DNA from: Malachius bipustulatus
Taxonomy: Eukaryota; Arthropoda; Insecta; Coleoptera; Melyridae
Reading direction: 5' to 3'
Length of the DNA stretch: 64,000 nt
Assembly (NCBI GenBank): GCA_910589415.1
Contig: OU342638.1
Location: 5,642,001-5,706,000, forward strand
Shown: positions 24,101 to 33,053 of the stretch, in pieces
Position numbering within the stretch: position 1 is the stretch's first letter
Layout of the letters: each line of letters begins with the position of its first letter
Notes under the pieces: model-generated
What the model was told of the DNA's origin: nothing
What the model saw: only the letters and a program-made list of their open reading frames with translations
Databases searched by the model: none
Translations under genes and position numbers: made by a program

Positions 24101-25374
24101 ACATTGCCTTACTTGAATGGTGCAAGTCACAACGGGACCCGAACGCTACTGTTAGCGGGCCGACGTTGCAAGAGAAAGCGAGACAGTTAGGGGTTGCTTT
24201 GGGATATGGTGAGAAATTTCAGTGCTCCACAGGTTGGATCTCGAGATTTAAGGAAAGACACCAAATCGGCTGCAAGAAAAGTTCAGGGGAAACAAGTGAA
24301 ACTGTGACAAAAAAATGCCTAGATAGTGAGTGGGTAACGATGAAATCAAAATATAAAGACTGTGATATATTCAACGCTGATGAAACGGGATTGTTTTATA
24401 AACTAACACCTGGTAGGGCGGTGCAATTTAAGGAAGCAAAGTGTGCTAAAGCAAAAGATCGAGTTACTCTGCTAGTGTGTACGAATGCTGACGGCTCGGA
24501 GAAGAAAAAACTTGTAGTAATCGGGAAAGTGAGTCTGCGATACTTTGGCCATGTGAAATCTCTTCCGGTTAAATATTTTTCAAATCGTAAGGCTTGGATG
24601 ACGAGTGAGATTTTTGTGAACGAAATTCGAGCCTGGGACAACGAATTATGTCGCAAAAGCAGGAAAATTTTATTGATTGTGGATAACTGTACCTCTCATC
24701 CCAACATTGACAATCTTAAAAGCATTAAAATAATGTGTCTGCTACCTAACAGGACGCCTACACTTCAACCACTCGAACAAGGGATAATTCGCTCATTGAA
24801 ATTTCATTTTCGGAAGCTACTAATTATGAGGCTTATAGAGGACTACGAAAACAAAAAACAATCAAAAATAACATTGTTTGACTCCATACGTTTTATAGAT
24901 AGAGCTTGGAATAATGTAAGTGCAATAACAATAAGGAACGGTTTCCGTCTAGCTGGACTTATAGGATTTAATAATGATGTTACTGACAGTTCCAGCTTGG
25001 AAGTGGGCTTGCCATTTCGCACTCAACTGTTTTCGCGCTTCATGGGAAATATTAGTTTTGAAGACTACGTCACAGTGGATGATCACCTTGTCACTGCCGG
25101 TGGAGAAATAGTTAATATTAACAATCCGGGCTGTAGTAGTAATGTGACACAATTCACTGATTCCGAGTCGAGCGATGAAGAAGTGATCCCGCAAATTTCT
25201 GCCAAAGAAGCCCGAAGGTGTGTTCGTAATGTGAGGTACTTTTTTGAATCCAAACTCCTGCGGGACAATGACGACTCGTTTCGACTTGTCAATCAGTTGG
25301 AAGATAAAATTGATAGTTTTATTTTGAAAGAAGGGAGGCAATGTAAAATTACTGAGTATTTTATGAAAAAATGA
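15104..25374 (+). CDS. Spliced pogo/Tigger transposase-derived gene (jerky/TIGD-like), 593 aa
   Basis: Two coding exons fit together in frame: 15104-15371 and 23861-25374 (268 + 1514 = 1782 nt, 594 codons with stop). The donor is TGTA/GTAAGT and the acceptor is TTCTTCCAG/ATGG after a pyrimidine run. Exon 1 encodes an acidic leader (YPVKMEMNEYYG, IKLEEQPIIEDDP) like those preceding DNA-binding domains in many insect nuclear proteins. It is not a standard part of pogo transposases. Exon 2 carries the transposase homology. The 8.5-kb intron holds a reverse LINE fragment and a complete gypsy element. Together this suggests a host gene derived from a transposase, probably a nuclear DNA-binding protein. 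An AATAAA signal lies near 25401, shortly after the stop. A recently inserted transposon with a chance intron is the alternative, but no terminal repeats are seen. Confidence 0.75.
15650..17025 (-). pseudogene. LINE fragment (Jockey/CR1-like endonuclease to early RT)
   Basis: Reverse-strand pieces fit a non-LTR ORF2 in order. From 16925 down to 16671 comes an endonuclease tail (SSIDNVFAKTHT, LSGITDHYLV). At 16345-16250 is the linker motif SAWITAGLIES. At 16111-15700 is the pre-RT region (STEMVGYFNEFIASVG, FLEPCNYMEIESLIHSLKDTG). It has stops and frameshifts throughout. The endonuclease continues on the other side of the gypsy insertion at 23135-23260. Family assignment is approximate. Confidence 0.7.
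16366..16676. mobile_element. Foldback-type MITE with 85-bp arms
   Basis: Arms 16366-16450 and 16592-16676 are near-perfect inverted repeats (from AAATAAAAATAAAAGGC inward to AAAAATGAGTGCA). About 140 bp separates them. It interrupts the LINE fragment between its endonuclease and linker regions. No protein is encoded. Confidence 0.85.
17026..17617 (-). repeat. 3' LTR of the gypsy element
   Basis: 592 bp from TGTTACGGG to CTCGTTATA. It is preceded on the minus strand by a polypurine tract. It is almost identical to 22544-23134 and more distantly similar to the solo LTR at 2834-3387. Confidence 0.95.
17618..17629 (-). promoter_or_regulatory. Polypurine tract of the gypsy element
   Basis: On the minus strand the sequence GAAAGGGGGCAG abuts the 3' LTR, as expected for plus-strand priming. 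Confidence 0.8.
17659..21225 (-). pseudogene. Gypsy Pol: protease, RT, RNase H, integrase; one internal stop
   Basis: One frame runs through protease (VLDTGSSISLV, about 21100) to integrase, but a TGA at 20959-20961 separates protease from the rest. The main open stretch (17659-20922, 1087 residues) shows RT with YLDD at 358-361. RNase H has D507, E548, D573 and D616. The integrase zinc motif includes H741, C778 and C781. The integrase core has D810, D870 (HSDQGRNF) and E906. The C-terminal part resembles the GPY/F region. Relative to gag it is in another frame, as usual for gypsy frameshifting. Confidence 0.93.
21234..22493 (-). CDS. Gypsy Gag, 419 aa
   Basis: The frame starts at 22493, about 50 bases after the 5' LTR, and ends just before protease. 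The N-terminus is a charged coiled coil with a 13-residue unit (EEQKNIxKKLEDG) repeated in tandem near residues 35-61. A capsid-like region follows at about 150-300 (AFQAACKANGWNDAEKATAL, LRGQAVDMLQTLP). One CCHC knuckle (CYRCGSSSHFIRDC) lies near residue 375. The Arg/Ser-rich tail is expected to bind RNA. Confidence 0.9.
   Translation of the reverse strand: MGKLRSGKETGSDKMSEQMLTDMMLLLKSGQEEQKNIMKKLEDGQEEQKNIVKKLEDTEGKLLKVILQQRDDYVCELNKVKQDIDGVRNEVGGVRDEVKLVEHKTKLLVEEMKNDFETKLKTLESSEVKHSPCAAPSSSFGAKVKPPAYDGTTPWTAYKMQFQAACKANGWNDAEKATALVLALRGQAVDMLQTLPVELHSNYNQLSAALELRFGNRHMEQVFQNQLMSRVQKPNESLQEFEADVNRIVHQAYPDSPQNFKEQLASQTFVNGIRDTEIQKILRMSHLTKSSEALLRALEIDAAIKASNGRNFSKVRAVTINEEKEEDVTTILERLSKIMVDKLSEQFNNGKRGWTPRRDENRKQCYRCGSSSHFIRDCKVGETPRHGGSLERRPGRDRSGSRERSVSREREAPRRRQEN
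22525..22541 (-). promoter_or_regulatory. Primer-binding site, tRNA-Leu type
   Basis: On the minus strand TGGTGTCAGAAGCGGGA begins two bases inside the 5' LTR. TGGTGTCAGAAG-type sites are associated with leucine tRNA primers in insect retrotransposons. Confidence 0.7.
22544..23134 (-). repeat. 5' LTR of the gypsy element
   Basis: 591 bp, near-identical partner of 17026-17617. On the minus strand a TATATAAAAGCAGCC-like TATA region lies near 22830. Confidence 0.95.
23135..23260 (-). pseudogene. Continuation of the LINE endonuclease remnant
   Basis: The minus strand encodes FVEDLKLFIGN and then DDTNVDI, matching the GDxNxD region of an AP endonuclease. The matching downstream endonuclease lies at 16671-16925 beyond the gypsy. 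The gypsy insertion therefore split one LINE copy. Confidence 0.65.
23261..23860. other. Rest of the Tigger-gene intron
   Basis: AT-rich, ending with the pyrimidine tract and acceptor at 23851-23860. I recognise no gene or complete repeat here. Confidence 0.4.
23861..25374 (+). CDS. Exon 2: CENP-B-like DNA-binding and DDE domains
   Basis: Numbering follows the spliced protein. A CENP-B N-terminal helix-turn-helix lies at about 102-154 (RRKQFTISKKIEILNQVETG). The second Tc5-type DNA-binding domain is at about 165-235. The catalytic core has D263 (FNADETGLFYK), D364 (LLIVDNCTSHP) and a third acidic residue at 395 in QPLEQG. The 30-residue spacing between the second and third positions fits pogo DDx30D, but Glu replaces the usual Asp. 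The tail is acidic (SESSDEEVIP). Whether it cuts DNA is doubtful, while DNA binding is likely. Confidence 0.85.
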
Positions 25375-25724
25375 ATAGTATTTATGAACTGTTGGCTGTA
25401 TAATAAAATACATTTTCATTGATAAAGAATTTTTATAATTTTATGACTAGGTAGTCGTTTCATTTAAGATTCATCAACAAACTGTCAATGTGGCTGTTCA
25501 TTCCGGTCACCAAGGTGATGTCATACTCTGGAATTTCGATACTGCGACCAATGATTTGACATTTAGCCAGTCACTCATTCGACAAACATTTGCGTTCGTC
25601 CTTATTAGAGATTTTTCGACTTGTGTAGGAGTGAGAACTCGCTACAGAGCTCTCACTCTTCGCCAATTTGAACAAATAATAATAAAAATCTTGATTAGCC
25701 CAGTTAACAAAACAAACACATATA
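25375..25724. other. 3' UTR and intergenic sequence
   Basis: AATAAAATA near 25401 is a likely polyadenylation signal for the Tigger-derived gene. The sequence 25480-25690 has no recognised function. Confidence 0.45.
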
Positions 25725-26461
25725 GTCCTTCAAACATATAGTGAATGTTGACTTATCATGGTAGATTATGGGGGTATAAAGCACTTACCAAAAAGTAAAC
25801 AAGGTATTATACCTGCATTTGCTACACTTCTATAACAGAAATCCCTTATTAGGTACAGTAACAGGGCAGTATTATTTAAATTCTATTCCCGGTTATATTT
25901 CTTTTAAACGGATACTTCTTCGTTCTTCATCAGTTCATCAGTTTGCACTGTTTGCAGTTTATTAAACGGAATTTTGTAATATTTCAAGGTTTAAGTCTGA
26001 TAAATATTTTGTATTAAAAATACACTAAAACAAATATTAACCAGTTTCGTTTTCAAAAAACTCTGAAAACTAAGGACATACCTACCTACCGAAAAAAATT
26101 TAAAACAATAATTTGCCAATTTTTATCAGGAATATAATAATTATAATACCTCTGTCAATGATATTGTTATACAGGGTGGGAAAAATAAGAATCTGAAAAA
26201 AAAAGGATAACTTCAGCCATTCCAGCAATGATTTTTATATTATATTTCAATAATATTTTTTATAAAATATTTCAATGGAAATATCCTGAAAAAATTTAGA
26301 AATCGAGATTTCTTATTTCGGCCATCTTATCTTTTCATTATTGATAATTATTATTATTAATTATTGTATTTTATTTAGGTGTAAGTCTTTGAGAGCTGTT
26401 GCTTTGACATTTGAAAAACTTCCAAAGCCGACCAGAACGCAGTTATAGTCATTTTTTGTTG

Positions 26462-27292
26462 TGTAACGAATTCCGAGGCATTCGTAGTTAATTATTATTT
26501 ATTTTAATTAATCGAGGGGTCTATCAGAAGGATACAGTTTTTACAGCGGTGATTAGAAGGTTATCTCGCCGGCACCGGCTATATAAACAGACCCAACGGA
26601 AAGGCAGGTCAGATGGATCCGAGGAACTGACTCGAGAACCACTCTCCCTCCCGGTGTACTGAGCTAGGAGGTCTCCAGCAGGAGGCATGTAATGAATGTA
26701 CTCCGTCTACAGCAGCCGGCTACAGCAGGACGATGAAATGAGTCGAGCCTAGCTGTAACTGGACATCGGGAGATCGATGAGAGTGAACTGAGCTCTTATC
26801 GACTGCCATTCATAGCAAGGAGTCAACCGGGGCTGTATTGAAGTCCCGGCGGATTCTCTCAGACGACGTCTGGCCTGTATTGAGGGCCAGGTAAACCAGA
26901 CGTCGGATCGCAACGTAATGAGTTGTCGATCTGGCAATTCCGTCACGACGCGTATTCCAGATGCAGCAGCGGCAGTAGATCCGACACGCAAGGTGCGGTG
27001 GTTGGAGAGCTACTGAAGCCGCAGGGCCAGAGGTGAATCGACCGTCCAATCGACCAATTAACAGAGGTGAGTGCACCAAGGCGGTATCTTCCGCCAATCA
27101 GAGGGGCTGCCGTGACGAGAGCCGGCCCACATTGTTCAGGATTCAACGATATTAATTTAATAGGTACAGATATGTGTAAATATCGAAATTGTAAATAAAG
27201 ATTTTATTATTCTAATTGACTTGTCACGGGTAAAAGGGGGCAATTATCCATCCCTGGGGAATCATCTCTACCATACCGAAAATCCCGTTACA
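26462..27292 (+). repeat. Solo LTR, 831 bp
   Basis: It begins TGTAACGAATTCC and ends AATCCCGTTACA, giving a 7-bp inverted TGTAACG/CGTTACA terminus. The exact duplication GTTG flanks it (26458-26461, 27293-27296). A TATA box (GGCTATATAAACAG, about 26577) and AATAAAG near 27196 fit an LTR promoter and terminator on the plus strand. It is GC-richer than its surroundings. Confidence 0.88.
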
Positions 27293-27617
27293 GTTGTTTG
27301 CCCATTATATTTTTTTCATGCCATTCGATATATTGAAAATTTCAATTTAATGAAAAATCTAAGAAATAGAAAAAAACATTCAAAATTTACGTCTAATTTT
27401 TTTCGAAAAACCGAAAAAATATTTTAAGAGAATGACGCCATAAGCAAAAACTTATTGTTCTGCAAACTTATGAATTCTACAAACTTATGTGAACATAAAA
27501 TCAAATTATATAATATATTTGATGAATTTTATTGGGATTTAGGTTCTAATTTAAATTTGCCACTAAAGATTCTTTACAGAACAAATTAGAAAAACTTTCG
27601 TACAGCATGCGAGGAGA

Positions 27618-27687
27618 AGACTGAAGACATGGACGGTACCGTTTCGTCCTTATTATGGACTCATCAGCATATCATATCAGTCAGCTC
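27618..27687 (-). ncRNA. Hammerhead ribozyme, minus strand (left arm)
   Basis: On the minus strand the core CTGATGAG, stem II TCC-ATAATAA-GGA and CGAAAC are followed by the very short stem III GGTACC and cleavage triplet GTC. Stem I pairs GATATG with CATGTC and, past an internal loop, GACT with AGTC. All invariant core positions are present. The tiny, self-complementary stem III is typical of animal retroelement hammerheads that act as dimers. Confidence 0.88.
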
Positions 27688-27917
27688 TAAACCACACATG
27701 CTACACGAAATTTAGTAGTAGTGTATCTCTGCATTAGTAGTGTAAAATTCATAAATCCATGAAAACTCTACTGTTATAGCGAGGATAATACTATATAAAG
27801 ACACGCACATTTCTCTGGTTGCCTGCTCACTCATTTGAAAATTAGAGGCCACTACAAAACGAAAACACCAGTTAGAATAGATAGAACTTTCAAATTTCGT
27901 GTAGCATGTGTGGTTTA

Positions 27918-27987
27918 GAGCTGACTGATATGATATGCTGATGAGTCCATAATAAGGACGAAACGGTACCGTCCATGTCTTCAGTCT
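27918..27987 (+). ncRNA. Hammerhead ribozyme, plus strand (right arm)
   Basis: Exact inverted copy of the ribozyme at 27618-27687. The core CTGATGAG is at 27938-27945 and CGAAAC starts at 27959. The GTC triplet follows at about 27971-27973. Confidence 0.88.
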
Positions 27988-28100
27988 TCTCCTCGCATGC
28001 TGTACGAAAGTTTTTCTAATTTGTTCTGTAAAGAATCTTTAGTGGCAAATTTAAATTAGAACCTAAATCCCAATAAAATTCATCAAATATATTATATAAT

Positions 28101-28811
28101 CAAATAAGTGGTTCAATAAAAATAATTATAAAACCATAAAATCAAACATTCCCTTGAAAGGTAATTTATCCCTTCCTTGTATTCAAGTTTTAAGGAGGTA
28201 AAAATTAACCTTAAACGACATATTCTTAGAAGTACATTATGGTGTATCCAGTGTTATATTTTAAGAAGTCCGGACCTGTTTTCACAATTCACCATCACCG
28301 TTTATTTTTAGGCAGGTATACGATTTTCTGAGTAAACCAGTCCCAGTCCCTTTATGTAAAATGTTTACTTACCGCTGTGCTCTTACACCCGTATAATTTA
28401 CCATGATAAGTCAACGTTCACTATATCTTTGAAGGACAGTACAACATGTACCATAACAAGTGCTCCATGTTTCACACTTTACAAAAAAATACATTTTATA
28501 TTAAAAAAGAAAATATAAAAATAGCAGAAGTGGACCACATGCAACTTGTCTTATTTCAACGTGTGACACTTTTTTTTGGGGGTTATATTATATTATATTA
28601 TTAAATATTAAAGTTGGGGTTTTAGATAGAGAAGACCATCCTGTATATCATCTTCTTGAAGGTATGGCAGTTATTTTATTTTCTCTCTTTGTTTTGATTT
28701 CTTTGATTTTCCTTGCCGGACAGTTCATTTAATTTACCTTTGTATTGCAACATTTATCAGTGTTATCTGCAAGAGATAATTGGGATGAATAATTATTATA
28801 ATTTTATGTGG
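28101..28811. other. Unassigned AT-rich sequence before LINE 1
   Basis: Contains the right inverted end of the 25725 element (28358-28437). Otherwise nothing is recognised. A likely LINE target duplication (TTATGTGG) ends at 28811. Confidence 0.4.
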
Positions 28812-29195
28812 GGAACTTCTCAGAGAGTGAGCATCACGAAAATACGTGTTCCGATCTCACTGTGAAAAAAATAAAGTTTCAGAGTGGAATGAGTGATACT
28901 ATAAAGCTAATTCATATACTGTTACACAGAACTAATAGTGCCCTAGGCCAAACTATAGTTAAAATTTCTTTAATGTAACTAAAAGTGCAGATAAATAGAA
29001 CTATTTAGTCAGTGTAAAACCTGCGAATAATAATATACAAGAAACCTACTATCAAGTGCCTGGAAGACAGCGTGAGCCGATAAATCGGCCACATAAAATA
29101 TAAATATTATGATGAAGGACAAAGGGTACACAGCTGATTATTCTATTTATTAATTTACTAATAAGAAACAATAAAACGGACTCCTGTTAAACAGG

Positions 29196-30526
29196 ATGTC
29201 CCAAAGCAACCCAAAACTTAGTGAAATCCAATCAATGCCTTCAACAATGTCTCAATCTCAACAACCAAATACAACCCTAAACTACTCTCAAGCCGTAAGT
29301 AAGGCACTCAAAATTAGCTACTCTTTCCCTAAGAAAGAACAAGCCGTCATACTCAATGCCATAGAAGACCTTAAACTACTGGACTATGTAACCGCTGTCG
29401 GAAAAATCATTGGAGCCAAAAACATAATTTCCGCGTCAAGAATATCTAATAATCGCATGTGCATGTACCTTATCAATGTTAGCTATGTGGATGATTTAGT
29501 CAGTAACCATAAAATGGTACACATAAACGGACATAATGTCAATGTTCGTCGCCTCATAACGCCTGCAAATAGAATAATCCTCTCAAATGTGTGCCCGACC
29601 ATCTCACACGAACCTTTGGAAGAAGCAATAAAAAAATTAGGTCTTCAAACTGTATCACCTGTCTCTTTTCTCCGAGCAGGCCTCCAAGAATCAGAGTTCA
29701 ACCACATTCTTAATTTCCGGCGTCAAATATATGTACAAACCGACCCAGACCTGGAAATCCCACCATCTATTTTAGTAGAACACGACAACACAAATTATCG
29801 TATATTTCTTACATCTCGGATGATCTGACATGCTTTCTCTGCAAGAAAACCGGTTATATTGCAAAAAGATGCCCTAATCAATCAAACATTCAAAATAGGC
29901 AAACAGAGTCTACTGAAGAAAATGACAATATTTCAGATAACGAAGATAACGATAACCGCAGCAATAAGGAACACCAAGCTCCAACCAAAGTCACGCAACC
30001 AACACAAGAAGGAGACACACTCTTCCTCACCCCTCAGATACCCATAAAACAAGTAAAAAGAACTGCAACCACCATATCAGATACCTCCAAAGACAGAAAA
30101 CAAGACCCTACAGGAACAGAAGACACGACAACTTCAGGCGCCAATATCACCAATGAATTAATGAAACAAAAATCTAAGAGGATGAGGAGAAGTGACTCAA
30201 ACACAAGCTCACACTGTCCAATTGAAACAATGATCGAATCTGCGAGAGAACAATATGAAAACAACAAATCTACTACCATGCTATCCTTCAATGAAGTCAC
30301 TGCTTTTCTAGATAACGTCACAGGAAGCCCTGACCCTCTTAGCATTGCGCTCGAATATACAGATAGCACCGAAAACCTCCTAAAGTCACTCATGAGAATA
30401 TACCCACTACTAGACAACAAAAGTATCAAAAACAGAATCACACGCATCAAGAAGAAAATTAACAAACAAATATGCGGAGATGAGCAGAGTGGAATGGACA
30501 CAGACAGTTCCCAAAGTAGTTACTAA
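29196..30526 (+). pseudogene. LINE 1 ORF1 (nucleic-acid chaperone), one frameshift
   Basis: The first frame (29196-29828) covers a folded N-terminal region. It then shifts near 29820 into the frame that carries one CCHC knuckle (CFLCKKTGYIAKRC, from 29831). A polar Lys/Thr-rich tail ends at 30526. LINE ORF1 proteins bind the element RNA in the particle. The shift is probably a decay lesion. Confidence 0.78.
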
Positions 30527-30544
30527 TTAAACATCTTCAAATTA

Positions 30545-33053
30545 AAATTACCACATTCATTCTTCAGTGGAATATCAACGGATACTATAATAACTTAGAA
30601 AACTTACAAGCAATTCTCAAAGAGAACAATTAATTATGATATAGTCTCACTTCAAGAAACCAATTTCAAAAATAACCCATGCCCATCAAAAGGTTTCAAC
30701 TGTTAACATAAAAATCGCCAAGAGAGCAACAAAGCAAGCGGTGGGGTAGCCACATATGTAAGACAAACACTCCACTCCAAAGAAATAAATCTAGTAACAC
30801 GACTTGAAGCAGTTGCTGTTAGAATTGAATCACTACAAAATTTCACCCTCCTCAATATCTACCTGCCAAATAGCCAAGCAGTGGAAGAAAATGACTTGCA
30901 ACACCTGCTCAACCAAATTCCACCCCCGTGTATCATAATCGGAGATATAAATGCACACAACATCGTATGGGGCTCTGAACGTACTGACCCTCGAGGTAAA
31001 ATGATAGAGAGGCTTCTAGATGTTAATAACCTCTCATTATTAAATACTGGAGCCCAGACACGCTTCAATGCTTTCAACGGGAAATTCTCTGCCATAGACC
31101 TATCAATATCCGATCCAATGCTAACCCCATATCTAACCTGGGAAACATATGACCACCTATATGGATTTTACCAATCAAAATCCACCATTTAGGCCACTCC
31201 AGACAAACAGAAGCTCAGCAATCGCAATCCTGGAATCTCAAACAAGAAAACTACTCCCAAAACTCAAAACACCTAGAACATATTTTCTCAGAGATCCCAA
31301 ACACATCAAGTATAGACGAAAAAGTGGAACATTTTGAAACAATGATCCTACGTGCTGCAACAGAAACAATCAAAAAATTCAAGCCCCCAAGCAGATATAA
31401 GAGCCTACCCTGGTGGAACACAGACTGCACAGAAGCAGTTACAAAATCAAAGAAATCTTTTTACAGATACAAAAAACACAAAACACCCGAAAATTTAGAT
31501 GAGTTCAAAAGACTACGAGCCAAAGCAAGATATATCCTAAAAACTAGCAAAAGAAACTCGTGGAGAGAGTATGTATCGGGAATAACGACCACTACGCCCA
31601 TAACAGAAGTATGGAAAAGGATCAGAAAAATCAAGGGAATCAATAAAACGAGCAACATCCAACACCTGACCTCTAATGATGTAGTATACTCCTTAAAATC
31701 GGACATCGCCAATATCTTGGGAGAACAATTTCAAGAAGCAGCAAGCAGTAGAAACTACGATAACAATTTCCTACGAAAAAAAGGACAAGAAGAATCAGAA
31801 GAAATAATCCATACTGACGAAATGTACCTCCCTATCAATGCCCCACTCACCAGTAAGGAATTAGAAAATGCCTTAGACTCGGTAAAGAATAGCTCCCCTG
31901 GCCCTGATAATATCCCATATGCCTTTCTTTAAAATCTACCACTACAAGCAAGAGCCTCTCTGCTAGACTTATACAACAACATATGGACAAACCAAGTCTT
32001 TCCTAGAAGATGGTCTGAGTCAACAATCCTGCCAATATTAAAACGTGGAAAACAAGTAAATAGGGCGAGTTCTTATCGACCCATCTCCCTAACTTGTACA
32101 ATGTGCAAACTTCTAGAAAAGATTATCAACAATAGGCTAATGTATCATCTGGAACGAGAAAATGTCCTGAATCCATATCAAAATGGTTTCAGAAAACATC
32201 GCTCAACCCAAGATAGTATCATAGATCTCGAATCTAATATACATGAAGCTTTCACAAACAAGTCAAAGATATTGGCGGTATTCTTCGACATAGAAAAAGC
32301 ATATGATCTAACATGGAGATACCCCATCATACGACAACTACGGGAATGGGGCTTACAAGGAAATCTCACAGCATTCGTAGCTAACTTCCTGAAGGAAAGA
32401 TCATTCCGAGTGAAAGCAAACGGCTGCATATCAAGAAAATTCACCCAAGAAAACGGAATACCCCAAGGATCTGTGCTTAGCGTCACACTATTTCTCATAG
32501 CAGTTAATAATATATTTGAACAAGTACAATCGCCTATTAAAATTAATCTATACGCAGATGACATTGTTATATATACCAAAGGAAAAAACATCCAACAACT
32601 AAAACAACACATTCAAACCGCTGTTGGAAACCTAGAAGAGTGGTCCAGTAACACTGGCTTCAAGTTCTCGCCTGAAAAAACCAAATGTATCCTCTTTTCA
32701 AAACACTCTAGACAGACAAGACAACTTCCGATTATATTATACGGCCGCAATTAGAACACGTATCAATCATAAAACATCTAGGCGTATACTTTGATGATAA
32801 ATTATCGTGGAGAAAACATATCCAAGACCTAAAGTTCACATGTAATAATATCCTAAATCTGATGAAAACCATTGCGAGCAATGACTGGGGAGCGGACACA
32901 AATTCTTTAATTAAAATATAAATATACAGATCATTGATTAGATCCAGAATAGACTATGGACTCATATCGTACTCGACGGCAAGCAACAAACTATTAAAAA
33001 CCATTAAATCAATAGAGAACTCAGCCCTAAGAATTGCTCTTGGCGCTTATAGA
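30545..33053 (+). pseudogene. LINE 1 ORF2, endonuclease and RT part
   Basis: Endonuclease motifs appear in order: ILQWNINGYYNN, SLQETNF, IIIGDINAHNIVWGS and a final DLSISD. A linker with PWWNTDCTEAV follows. RT shows NSSPGPDNIPY, KLLEKIINNRL, FRKHRSTQDSI, FFDIEKAYD, GIPQGSVLS and the catalytic LYADDIVIYT near 32548. Several stops and shifts occur (30650, 30700, 31190, 31930, 32755). The reading is cut at 33053 by the inserted retroelement. Confidence 0.85.

Larger units (their letters stand above)
27505..28100. repeat. 219-bp perfect inverted repeat carrying two hammerheads
   Basis: Arms 27505-27723 and 27882-28100 read as exact reverse complements and are separated by 158 bp. Each arm contains one hammerhead ribozyme, pointing outward. 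Perfect arms suggest recent origin, ongoing conversion or an assembly artefact. Confidence 0.92.
25725..28437. mobile_element. Composite element with ~75-bp inverted ends
   Basis: 25725-25800 and 28358-28437 are inverted copies (core TGACTTATCATGGTA; outer word GTCCTTCAAA). Between them lie a later solo LTR (26462-27292) and the hammerhead palindrome (27505-28100). Subtracting the solo LTR leaves about 1.9 kb. No target duplication is clear, so the outer limits are approximate. Confidence 0.6.
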
